A stretch of DNA of 64,000 nt, from contig WRAJ01000004.1 of the NCBI GenBank assembly GCA_009780245.1, positions 1 through 64,000 on the forward strand. The letters are read 5' to 3'. The notes under the pieces are model-generated. The model worked only from the letters and a program-made list of their open reading frames with translations, was not told the DNA's origin and ran no database searches. Position 1 is the first letter of the stretch. Every line of letters begins with the position of its first letter. The stretch comes from Turicibacter sp. GTDB lineage: Bacteria > Bacillota_I > Bacilli_A > MOL361 > Turicibacteraceae. The position numbers and the translations under genes were made by a program. Of the stretch, positions 1 through 7,760 are shown piece by piece.

Positions 1-414
1 AATACCTTGGCTTCCTAAAAGATTTCTTGCTAAACCTGCTGCTGCACCTACTACTTCTCCATCTACCAAAACAGGAATTGTTTGTGGCATTAAGATTAAG
101 AAACTTGCTAGTGCCATGATCCCGCCAGTCACACCGTTCTCACCTTCGTTCTTAGTGAACGTATAAGCAATGGTAAAACTGATATAGAGTGCCGTAATGG
201 TCTGCGTTGCTTCTAGCATCTCTTGCGCATGGAAGCGAATATCTGTCGTCTCTGTCAAGAAATACTGCCAGCCGTCCATCGGTAAGTTGATAAGTACCGC
301 CACCGCAGCTACCCCTAATGTGATTGGCATGATTGCCATTAATCCACCAATCAACGATTGGATATATTTATTCTCAGATATCCACTGAGCAACCTTTAAC
401 ATGAAATCTCCCAT
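1..414 (-). CDS. PTS sugar transporter subunit EIIC, N-terminal part
   Basis: Membrane permease domain (EIIC) of a phosphotransferase system, probably of the cellobiose/lactose family that imports and phosphorylates a beta-glucoside or similar sugar. The first 138 residues are present and the rest lies beyond the window edge. The ATG at 414 follows an AGGAGG-type site (AGGAGGAATCACA). Hydrophobic stretches at about residues 18-43, 72-85 and 95-115 are membrane segments, and the amphipathic start (MGDFMLKVAQWISENKY) is typical of this family. It lies downstream of a RpiR-type regulator on the same strand but has its own promoter and a cre-like site. The substrate cannot be told from this fragment. 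Confidence 0.8.
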   Translation of the reverse strand, partial: MGDFMLKVAQWISENKYIQSLIGGLMAIMPITLGVAAVAVLINLPMDGWQYFLTETTDIRFHAQEMLEATQTITALYISFTIAYTFTKNEGENGVTGGIMALASFLILMPQTIPVLVDGEVVGAAAGLARNLLGSQGI

Positions 415-464
415 TGTGATTCCTCCTATCGAATCTATATTTCATTTACAAACACGATTAATCA

Positions 465-478
465 CGTAACCGCTTTAT
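465..478 (-). promoter_or_regulatory. cre-like catabolite repression site
   Basis: On the minus strand this reads ATAAAGCGGTTACG, matching 11 of 14 positions of the CcpA consensus TGWAANCGNTNWCA, including the AANCGNTNWC core. It lies just downstream of the predicted PTS promoter, where CcpA binding would block transcription. The assignment is by consensus match only. Confidence 0.45.
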
Positions 479-491
479 GTTTATGCAAGAA

Positions 492-520
492 AATATAACA
501 AACTACACAACCTAAATCAA
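492..520 (-). promoter_or_regulatory. promoter of the PTS EIIC gene
   Basis: The -35 TTGATT (515-520) and -10 TATATT (492-497) are separated by 17 bp on the minus strand. This gives a leader of about 70 nt before the EIIC start. Confidence 0.55.
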
Positions 521-534
521 CTGGGTAGCGCGAC

Positions 535-572
535 AAAAAAACAGGTTCTCATTTTAAAAACCTGTTTTTTTT
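535..572 (-). terminator. terminator after the RpiR regulator gene
   Basis: Arms AAACAGGTT and AACCTGTTT enclose an 11-nt loop, followed on the minus strand by a run of T. It lies directly after the RpiR gene stop. Confidence 0.8.
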
Positions 573-575
573 GCA

Positions 576-1337
576 TTATTCATCATTTCTTCTTAGCTCT
601 AGATACTTCTTAGCAATCGATTCAATCAAATACATCACCGGCATCTGGGTTGTCGTATTAATTCTAATTAACATTTTACGAGGTCCCATCACATGATATT
701 CTTCTTTTGGCACTTTGTAAGCAAGTGGCAAATCCGATACACTCACTAACTTATTTTTAATGCCGTTTGTAATGGTAATAATTTGAGCACCTAACTCTTT
801 ATAACGAGCCAAGCGATCAAGCAGTCCAACGGTATCGCCTGAAACCGATAGACCGATCACCACCGCATCGCTGTGATCTTCTGGCGGAATCGGATAAAAA
901 GGGGTATCCGTATACTGAGAAGACTTCCCCATACTAGTTAAATACATCGAGCCGTATTTCGCCATAACGCCAGAGGTACCCTCACCAATAAAAACAACCT
1001 TTCGTGCTTTGCTCACCATCAAAGCTGCTTTGTTAACCTGCATTTTCTGGGTGATGTCCTCATTAAACGATTCAATGTATTCAATCGTAGCATCGTCCGC
1101 TAACGGTTCATCGCTTCGATTGTCTAATAAACTTTCCTTGTATTTAATCTTGAACTCCGTCCAACCGTCACATTGCATTTTTTTCACAAAATTCCAAACA
1201 ACCGTCACAGAAACATGACAAGCTTCAGCAAGTTCACGAATTTTCATGTCCAATACTTTACTTTCTAAGCTCAAAATATGGTTGTAAACTTCCAATTCAG
1301 ATTCATTCAAAGTTTGAATTCGCTCGTAAGTAAACAT
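576..1337 (-). CDS. RpiR family transcriptional regulator
   Basis: Sugar-phosphate-responsive DNA-binding regulator of 253 residues, the usual family length. Residues about 1-75 form the RpiR-type helix-turn-helix (IRELAEACHVSVTVVWNFVKK). Residues about 105-235 form a SIS sugar-isomerase domain (KARKVVFIGEGTSGVMAKYG, then VVIGLSVSGDT), which in this family binds a phosphosugar effector. The ATG follows GGAG with a spacing of about 10 nt. The adjacent PTS gene is the obvious target, but the terminator and separate promoter mean they are separate transcripts. It could activate or repress; the sequence does not show which. Confidence 0.85.
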   Translation of the reverse strand: MFTYERIQTLNESELEVYNHILSLESKVLDMKIRELAEACHVSVTVVWNFVKKMQCDGWTEFKIKYKESLLDNRSDEPLADDATIEYIESFNEDITQKMQVNKAALMVSKARKVVFIGEGTSGVMAKYGSMYLTSMGKSSQYTDTPFYPIPPEDHSDAVVIGLSVSGDTVGLLDRLARYKELGAQIITITNGIKNKLVSVSDLPLAYKVPKEEYHVMGPRKMLIRINTTTQMPVMYLIESIAKKYLELRRNDE

Positions 1338-1353
1338 CTTGCATCCACTCCAA

Positions 1354-1375
1354 TTTCAAAAATGTTTCAAAAATG
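1354..1375. repeat. tandem 11-bp direct repeat at the rpiR promoter
   Basis: Two perfect adjacent copies of TTTCAAAAATG (1354-1364 and 1365-1375) lie between the -10 of the RpiR gene and its start codon. This position and the tandem form suggest an autoregulatory operator (inference). Confidence 0.5.
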
Positions 1376-1376
1376 T

Positions 1377-1406
1377 ATATTATCTAAATATATCACAAAC
1401 TAGCAA
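1377..1406 (-). promoter_or_regulatory. promoter of the RpiR regulator gene
   Basis: The -35 TTGCTA (1401-1406) and -10 TAATAT (1377-1382) are 18 bp apart on the minus strand. Confidence 0.5.
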
Positions 1407-1526
1407 AAAATGAAAGTGATAACCGAATGCAAAATGTAAATGTTTTATTCTGCAATCTTAACCTATCCATTTTAGATTGAAAAACATCAGACAAGCACAG
1501 TTTTAAGAGGCCACTGAAAAGTAAAG

Positions 1527-1569
1527 AAAATATCAGTGAAACACTGTTTGAGTGAAACACTGATATTTA
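1527..1569 (-). terminator. terminator after the tandem esterase gene
   Basis: Arms AAATATCAGTG and CACTGATATTT (11 bp) are followed on the minus strand by a T-rich tract (TTCTTTACTTTT). It ends the transcript of the esterase and probably of the whole sucrose operon. Confidence 0.55.
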
Positions 1570-1587
1570 TCATACTAACTAACAAGC

Positions 1588-4365
1588 TCATCGCGCAATG
1601 TTTGACCAAGGCCTTGGAAGCCATGGGAACCAAGGAAAGCTCGGAAGCTCTGGAAGTGGTGGCAATGGTGGAAGTGGTGGCAATGGTGGAAGTGGTGGCA
1701 ATGGTGGTAATGATGGAAGCCCAGGCAAACTCGGAAACTCTGGAAGTGGCGGCAATGGTGGAAGTGGCGGAAGCCATGGTGGTCGCACCGGTGGTCGCTC
1801 ACACGCTACTTCTGTTTGCCACAAATAATCACGAGCAAAAATCGCAAACATTTGCGACCATGCTTCACCAGAATGCGCACCTGGCACACGATACAAAGCA
1901 TGCTCAATATCAACACTTGCTAAAGCATGAGAGAATGGCATATACTGAGCCGAATTAGCAAACATCCCATAACCAAACACAATCGTCGGTAACTCTCTAC
2001 TTGCAAGGTCGTCAAGGTCACGATCTCTCATGTCCCCGCCACCGCTAAATAAGCCGAAATACGCAAACTCATTCGTGTGCTCATAAAGGAGATGACTCGC
2101 AACAGCGCCACCCATTGAAAGACCAACAAACGAGCGTCCTTCTGGGCGATTTGAAGCGTTAAAGTTTTCCTCAACAAACGGCATAATGTTATACCGTATA
2201 TTTTCAACTGGATTCGGATGTCGACCGTTAAAGCCACCACCAGCAAAACCAAAGCCAAACGGGTTTTGATTCATCGTGACAAAGATCGTTGGCTCTAAAC
2301 CGTAATCAGCAATCAAGTTATCTAGAATATGCTGGGCACTTCCAATATTAAACCAATCAGTCTGATCACCAAAGATGCCGTGTGACGCATAAACAACCGG
2401 AAATTCTTCAGCGCGATTCACATCAAACCCATACGGTAAATAAATACCTAGATATTGTCTACCCCAATCGTTATCACTATTGTTAGCGTAATAAGGAATG
2501 AACTGAACCACACCTGTTTGCCCATCTGCTCTTGGCATTTCCAGATGACGATTATTCAATTCATGCTGCAACTCATTATGCCAAGGAACATGCACAACAC
2601 TGAGGACATCGTTGTTATTACCTGTTCTAAAGTCTCCTGGCGATTGCGGCGGCATGTTGTACGGGTCAGCAAGTCTTCTTGATGCATTTGGATTTTCTGC
2701 GTTATCCCATACTTGGAGCCAATACCCAGTCCCGCCGCCTGTCATCGGGAAGCTCGTTGTCCAATACCCATTACCAAGGTACACCATCGGCTCATGCAAG
2801 TTCGGCGATCCACCTACTGGGAACAAACCAGCACGATAATCACGAGGATGATACCTAGCCGTATTTTCCATGTTATAAATGTCACGCATCATCATATCCC
2901 CACGCACTTCTACCCGCGTTGCATCCGGATTATAATAAACAAATGTTGCGGTATAACCCGTTGGCGAAGCCGCATCTGCCATCACCGTCACGCCACGCTC
3001 AGCCGGCGGTGTGATGACCACTTCATCCGATTGCCATAAATAATCACGAGCAAAAATCGTAAAGAGTTGCGCCCAAGCATTCTGGTCGTGTCCTGCTGGT
3101 ACCTGATAATTGGTTGTTTCAATCCCCGCATCTGCCATCGCAGTTCTAAACGCTTGATACATATTAACAAAGAAGCCTGGTGCAAACATCCCATGTCCAA
3201 AGAAGATCGTTGGCGCATCAATGTTTGGAATATCTGCAAATCCTGGGAATGGCACCATGTTGCCGCCACCACTCATCATACCAAAGTACGAGAACTCATC
3301 GGTATAGTAAACTAGTAGGTGCGTAGCAAAAGCACCTCCCATTGAAAGACCCGCAACCGCTCGGTCTTCTGCCTGGCTTGATACGTTAAACTCTGCTTCA
3401 ACAAGCGGTAAGATATAATGCATCAAGTTTTCCACAGGACCGTAGAATGGTCCATTAAAGATCGAAACACCAGGTAGTGGCACCATAAAATCATGGTGAT
3501 TTTGATTCATCGTCACAACGACCGCTGGTTCCGTTAAGCCCTGAGCAATCAAGTTGTCCATAATATTCGGAACGCCACCAACCCATAACCAATCCGTTTG
3601 ATCCCCACCCATACCATGAGAAAGGAAAATAACGGGATACGGCTCTGCGCGATCGGCATCAAAGCCAGGTGGTAAGTAAACACCTAAATATTGCTGCCCG
3701 TCTCGAGAATCGTACGGAACAAATTGGACGCTTCCTCTTTGCGCTTCGTCTAGTAACGGCAGTTCAACGTCACGGTTATTCAGTGAATGTTGCAGGTCAG
3801 CATGCCAAGGAACATGAACTACACTATATGCCTCATTTTCGTGAATACGACGCCCCCCATAGCTTGGTCTTGGCGGTGCGTTATAAGGATCGTAAACGCG
3901 AACACCGTCGACAACAAACCAATAAGGCAGCCCACCGCCTGGTAATGGCACCGAGTAAACCCAATACCCATTGCCAATATCAGCCATCGGTGCATCTAAA
4001 TAAGCACCACCAGCAGGGAATAATCCTGGACGAAAATCTCTCGGGTGATAATGAGTTATATTCTCACGATTATAATAATCACGTAACATCATATGTCCTG
4101 TTAAAATGACTTCTTCAGCGTCTGGATTATGATAAACAAACGTCGCCGTGAAACCAGTTGGTGAATCAGCATCTGCAACTACGGTTACGCCACGCACTAG
4201 CTCGCTTGGAAGCGATTCTTGCTCATCTTCGGCAGAGTAAACGCCGGTTTCAATGATGATACCTTCATTGTTTTCATCCTGATCATCATTGTGATTAACA
4301 AAGATAGAACCGATTGGTGCCAAAGCAAGATTCAAGGACAATAGGGTTAATAACATTTTCCTCAT
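1588..4365 (-). CDS. secreted tandem-repeat esterase with a Pro-Leu repeat tail
   Basis: Predicted exported two-unit esterase of 925 residues. Residues 1-20 form a hydrophobic signal-like start. Two homologous units follow (about 58-449 and 457-851). Each has an N-terminal beta-rich module (starting RGVTVVADADSPTG or RGVTVMADAASPTG) and a C-terminal alpha/beta-hydrolase of the esterase D/feruloyl-esterase type. The GLSMGG nucleophile elbow puts the serines at 341 and 750. Likely catalytic His are 426 and 831, so both units look intact. Residues 858-925 are a proline-leucine tail of repeated PLP units with no LPXTG motif or membrane helix. It follows the sugar ABC permeases on the same strand with a 65-bp gap and no terminator, so it may belong to the sucrose operon. 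Related domains deacylate plant polysaccharides or mycolates; the substrate here is unknown. Confidence 0.8.
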   Translation of the reverse strand: MRKMLLTLLSLNLALAPIGSIFVNHNDDQDENNEGIIIETGVYSAEDEQESLPSELVRGVTVVADADSPTGFTATFVYHNPDAEEVILTGHMMLRDYYNRENITHYHPRDFRPGLFPAGGAYLDAPMADIGNGYWVYSVPLPGGGLPYWFVVDGVRVYDPYNAPPRPSYGGRRIHENEAYSVVHVPWHADLQHSLNNRDVELPLLDEAQRGSVQFVPYDSRDGQQYLGVYLPPGFDADRAEPYPVIFLSHGMGGDQTDWLWVGGVPNIMDNLIAQGLTEPAVVVTMNQNHHDFMVPLPGVSIFNGPFYGPVENLMHYILPLVEAEFNVSSQAEDRAVAGLSMGGAFATHLLVYYTDEFSYFGMMSGGGNMVPFPGFADIPNIDAPTIFFGHGMFAPGFFVNMYQAFRTAMADAGIETTNYQVPAGHDQNAWAQLFTIFARDYLWQSDEVVITPPAERGVTVMADAASPTGYTATFVYYNPDATRVEVRGDMMMRDIYNMENTARYHPRDYRAGLFPVGGSPNLHEPMVYLGNGYWTTSFPMTGGGTGYWLQVWDNAENPNASRRLADPYNMPPQSPGDFRTGNNNDVLSVVHVPWHNELQHELNNRHLEMPRADGQTGVVQFIPYYANNSDNDWGRQYLGIYLPYGFDVNRAEEFPVVYASHGIFGDQTDWFNIGSAQHILDNLIADYGLEPTIFVTMNQNPFGFGFAGGGFNGRHPNPVENIRYNIMPFVEENFNASNRPEGRSFVGLSMGGAVASHLLYEHTNEFAYFGLFSGGGDMRDRDLDDLASRELPTIVFGYGMFANSAQYMPFSHALASVDIEHALYRVPGAHSGEAWSQMFAIFARDYLWQTEVACERPPVRPPWLPPLPPLPPLPEFPSLPGLPSLPPLPPLPPLPPLPPLPPLPELPSFPWFPWLPRPWSNIAR
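1630..1794. repeat. minisatellite encoding the PLP tail of the esterase
   Basis: Short tandem units of the type GGTGGAAGTGGTGGCAAT (plus strand) recur, interrupted by variants. On the minus strand they encode the repeated Pro-Pro-Leu-Pro tail. Such arrays often vary in copy number between strains. Confidence 0.75.
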
Positions 4366-4430
4366 AGTATCTCTCCTTCTTGTTTTAATGTTTTCATTAC
4401 TGCAAATCTATTCTAAACTTAACATTCATG

Positions 4431-5303
4431 CTAACCTTTGACCGAGCCCTCAACCATTCCTTTAATAATGTGTTTCTGTAAGAACAAGAACACGATCACG
4501 ATTGGTAGCATCGCCATAATGGTTGAGGTCAGAATTAAATCCCATCTTCTAACAAACGAACTAACAAAGTTCGCAACCGCAAGCGGTAACGTCTGAACAT
4601 TCCCCGTCATTCCCAACATCAATAATGGTAACAGATAGTCGTTCCAAATCCAGATCCCATTTAAAATCATCACGGTCACGGTAATCGGCTTTAAAATCGG
4701 GAAAATAATGCGAAAGAACACGCCCACTTTTGAACAACCGTCGATAATCGCTGCCTCTTCTAATTCCAACGGCACCCCTTTAATAAAACCGTGGAACAAA
4801 AAAATCGATAACGGTAAGCCAAAACCTAAGTAAGCCAAGATAATCCCAGGGTAATTTTGCAACAGTCTAAAAGGCGTATTTAGTAAGCCGAGTGTTGACT
4901 CAATGCGGTGAAACCATGAAATAAGTGGGAACATGACCACCTGAAACGGGACGATCATCGCGGCCACAAAGATCATAAAAATGACGTTCGCTAGCTTTGT
5001 TTCAGCGCGCACTAACACCCATGCCGCCATCGATGAAACAAGGATGATCACCGCAACGGATACCACCGTAATAATCACCGATGACATAAACGATGACACG
5101 TAATTCACCGAAGGGCTCGTTAAGATGTATTGCACGTTTTCAAGGAACTGACCAAAATTTTGTGGCCAAGCGAGTGGGTCAACGATGATCTCTAACGTTG
5201 GCTTTGCCGAGTTAATGAAAATTAAGAAGAACGGGATCATAAAAATAAGAAATAGTAGAATGGTAAATATTTCTAATGTCATTAATTTTCTTTTTTTCAT
5301 CAC
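4431..5303 (-). CDS. sugar ABC transporter permease (MalG/UgpE type)
   Basis: Second inner-membrane subunit of a carbohydrate ABC importer (CUT1 family), 290 residues with about six hydrophobic segments. The cytoplasmic EAA loop is clear at about residues 180-200 (ELEEAAIIDGCSKVGVFFRI), where the ATPase docks. A GTG at 5303 lies 8 nt after GGAG and overlaps the stop of the upstream permease gene; an ATG at 5300 is the alternative. It works with the adjacent permease and the lipoprotein. No ATPase gene is present in the operon. Confidence 0.92.
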   Translation of the reverse strand: MMKKRKLMTLEIFTILLFLIFMIPFFLIFINSAKPTLEIIVDPLAWPQNFGQFLENVQYILTSPSVNYVSSFMSSVIITVVSVAVIILVSSMAAWVLVRAETKLANVIFMIFVAAMIVPFQVVMFPLISWFHRIESTLGLLNTPFRLLQNYPGIILAYLGFGLPLSIFLFHGFIKGVPLELEEAAIIDGCSKVGVFFRIIFPILKPITVTVMILNGIWIWNDYLLPLLMLGMTGNVQTLPLAVANFVSSFVRRWDLILTSTIMAMLPIVIVFLFLQKHIIKGMVEGSVKG

Positions 5304-6211
5304 ATCGTAATCTCCTTGCGTTTATTGAAATACACTTGAATCAAAGCAATCGTTGTGATCGTAATAAAGAAGATCACCGCTTGGGCTTGTCCTTGCGCGA
5401 GTTCTCTAAATGCGAACGCCGTGTTGTAAATATTAAGTGCTAAAAATTCCGTCGTGTTTAATGCTCTTCCCATAAACATACCAGCAGGTCCACCAGCAGT
5501 TAAGGCTAAATTGACATCGAAGATTCTAAACGAATTAAGCAACGTTAAGAACGTAGAAATGGTGAACGCCGGTGCAATGAGTGGCAACAACACGTGCCGA
5601 ACTCTTTGTAAATAAGTCGCCCCGTCAATTTCTGCTGCTTCGAGTAACGAAGCGGGAACACCTTGAATCGCTGCCACATAAATCATCATGATGTAACCGG
5701 CAAATTGCCACGTACTAACAATGACAATGGCTAAAATCGCCAAATTTCTTTCAGCCAGAAATGGATTCTGTGCTAACCAGCTAAACCCAATTGTATTTCC
5801 GAATGCCGGGATGGCATTGTTGAAAATAAATTGCCAAATGTACCCAAGGATAATCCCACCGATTAAATGAGGCAAGAAAAATCCTGCGCGGTAAATATTT
5901 GTGAACTTAAGCTTATTTGTCACAATCATCGCCAATCCAAAAGACACTAAGTTAATGACAATCATATTAATGACGGCAAAAACACTTGTTACAATGAAAG
6001 AATGCAAAAACGTGACGTCGTTAAAAACGGCGGTATAATTTTGTAATCCAACCCAATTTACCTGTGTGCCACTGACAGCGTTCCAATCTGTAAACGAATA
6101 GTAAACGCCTAAGATGAACGGGATAATGATAACAAGTGTGAGGGCAAAAACTGCTGGAAACAAGAATAGGTAAAATACTGGTGAATGCTTCCTTGTCTTC
6201 GCTTTAGCCAT
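5300..6211 (-). CDS. sugar ABC transporter permease (MalF/UgpA type)
   Basis: First membrane subunit of the same CUT1 importer, 303 residues. An N-terminal membrane helix at about 12-34 is followed by the periplasm-facing region and five further segments. The EAA loop is at about 200-220 (LLEAAEIDGATYLQRVRHVL). The ATG follows AGGAGG with 8 nt spacing. Its stop overlaps the start of the next permease, so the two are translationally coupled. Confidence 0.92.
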   Translation of the reverse strand: MAKAKTRKHSPVFYLFLFPAVFALTLVIIIPFILGVYYSFTDWNAVSGTQVNWVGLQNYTAVFNDVTFLHSFIVTSVFAVINMIVINLVSFGLAMIVTNKLKFTNIYRAGFFLPHLIGGIILGYIWQFIFNNAIPAFGNTIGFSWLAQNPFLAERNLAILAIVIVSTWQFAGYIMMIYVAAIQGVPASLLEAAEIDGATYLQRVRHVLLPLIAPAFTISTFLTLLNSFRIFDVNLALTAGGPAGMFMGRALNTTEFLALNIYNTAFAFRELAQGQAQAVIFFITITTIALIQVYFNKRKEITM

Positions 6212-6237
6212 AAAACAAACCTCCTGTTATTAAATTG

Positions 6238-6268
6238 GGTAAGTCTTGTCGCAAAACAAGACTTACCC
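6238..6268. other. intercistronic stem-loop between binding protein and permeases
   Basis: Perfect 13-bp arms GGGTAAGTCTTGT and ACAAGACTTACCC surround a short loop. No T-run follows on the minus strand, so it is unlikely to terminate. Hairpins at this position usually protect the binding-protein message and keep it in excess over the permeases. A second nested hairpin (ACGCAA to TTGCGT, with TCGCATC to GATGCGA inside) lies at about 6370-6400. Confidence 0.6.
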
Positions 6269-6399
6269 TGATAAACTTAATCAAAATAGATATACGATTT
6301 AAACAAACACAGACGTAGTGGCTTCTATATCACTCCTGCGTCGTGAAGAAGCTCTTACGGAACGCAATCGTAATCGCATCAAGATGCGAACTCGTTGCG

Positions 6400-7737
6400 T
6401 CACTCATTCGGACCGATATTCTCCACCGCGTCTCTTACTAAATCAACAAATTCTTGTGGATCAATCGCACCTGAAGCTAATTGCTCGAAGATTGGGCCTA
6501 ATGTGTTCATACCAAACCCAGCTGGCATGTTCGTTGCTAACATTGGATAGAAGTTGCCAGCGTTTGCCCACGCTTGTACCGATTGTGACAATGCACCTTC
6601 TGGCGATAGTGTCACCGAATTAAACGCTGGTACCATGCCCGCTTCGTTTACCATGTAGTTGTGCCCTTCTGGTGATGTTGCCATGAAATCTAAGAATTGT
6701 AAAGCCGCTTCAGTCCCTTCAGACTGACCGTTAACCACGTACCAAGATGGGACAAACGCAAAGATACCGTTCGTGTCTTCTGGTAAAAACGCATGTGGCA
6801 AGAACCCCATATCAAAGTCAATGCCTAATTCAGCAAATGCTGGATCAGTCCAGTTTCCTTGGTGCAGGAACACGGTTCTTCCAATAGCAAAATCACCTAA
6901 TTGCTGGTCATAACCACCCGTTAATAACGTCGTTCTAATTGAATGTTCGAATAATAACTCGTAGTACTCAGCAAATAATAACATACGCTCTTCGTCAATG
7001 ACACCATCAAGTAAATCATCTAAAATGCTTGCATCGTCAAAGTCCATTCCTAATGCTAAGTAACCGTTGAATCCGTGGATACCCGTTACCCAAGTCATAC
7101 CAGCACCAGCTGCTAATGAAATAACACCTTCGATGCCTAACTCGTCGCTCATCGCATCAATTTGCTCAAACGCTGCGCGAATACCCTCAACGTTCGTCAT
7201 GGTGCTTGGATCAACACCAGATGCTTCAAGTAGCGCTCTGTTATAAGCTAAACCGTATCCTTCAATCGATACTGGGAAACCGTACACACCACCGTTATAG
7301 TTGAACGCAACGTCCGTATCGTTTAACCAAGCCTCACCTGTCAGATCAAAAATACGATCAGAGTCTCTCGCAATAACAAAATCCGTCATCCCTTCGATAA
7401 CAAAGATTTCCGGCTCATCACCAGCGTTAAACATCGCCGTTAAAGAAGCCGCATAAGGCGTTTCGCCACCGAACGTGACGATGTTCACGCGAATCCCTGT
7501 TTCCGCATAAAACACATCTGCAAAAGCGTTAAGCGCTGCATCCGTTTCAGGCTTGTTATTCACTAGCGTGATTTCCGTTACGTCTGGTGTTTCAACGTCA
7601 CCGTTATCCCCGTTTTCCTCATAACCATTTTCATCGTAACCGTTATCAGCCGTATCCGTATCACCGTTGTCGCCGCAAGCCACTAGAACCGTCACCATCG
7701 CGAATACCGCTACAAACATCAATAATATTTTTTTCAT
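6400..7737 (-). CDS. sugar ABC transporter substrate-binding lipoprotein
   Basis: Extracellular solute-binding protein (family 1) of 445 residues. The signal peptide ends in a lipobox (LVAC), giving a lipid-anchored cysteine at about residue 20. A linker rich in Asp, Asn and Gly (about 21-50) follows, then the two-lobed binding fold. The ATG at 7737 sits 7 nt after AGGAGG; the ATG two codons earlier is too close to the site. It lies between the sucrose phosphorylase and permease genes, so sucrose or a related glucoside is the likely ligand. Confidence 0.9.
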   Translation of the reverse strand: MKKILLMFVAVFAMVTVLVACGDNGDTDTADNGYDENGYEENGDNGDVETPDVTEITLVNNKPETDAALNAFADVFYAETGIRVNIVTFGGETPYAASLTAMFNAGDEPEIFVIEGMTDFVIARDSDRIFDLTGEAWLNDTDVAFNYNGGVYGFPVSIEGYGLAYNRALLEASGVDPSTMTNVEGIRAAFEQIDAMSDELGIEGVISLAAGAGMTWVTGIHGFNGYLALGMDFDDASILDDLLDGVIDEERMLLFAEYYELLFEHSIRTTLLTGGYDQQLGDFAIGRTVFLHQGNWTDPAFAELGIDFDMGFLPHAFLPEDTNGIFAFVPSWYVVNGQSEGTEAALQFLDFMATSPEGHNYMVNEAGMVPAFNSVTLSPEGALSQSVQAWANAGNFYPMLATNMPAGFGMNTLGPIFEQLASGAIDPQEFVDLVRDAVENIGPNE

Positions 7738-7760
7738 TGTCATTCCTCCTGAATGTTATT

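Noticed and set aside
1536-1958. plus-strand frames across the PLP-tail minisatellite with Gly/Ser or Val/Met repeats
   Set aside because: They are antisense readings of the repeat in the esterase gene and have no promoter or ribosome site.
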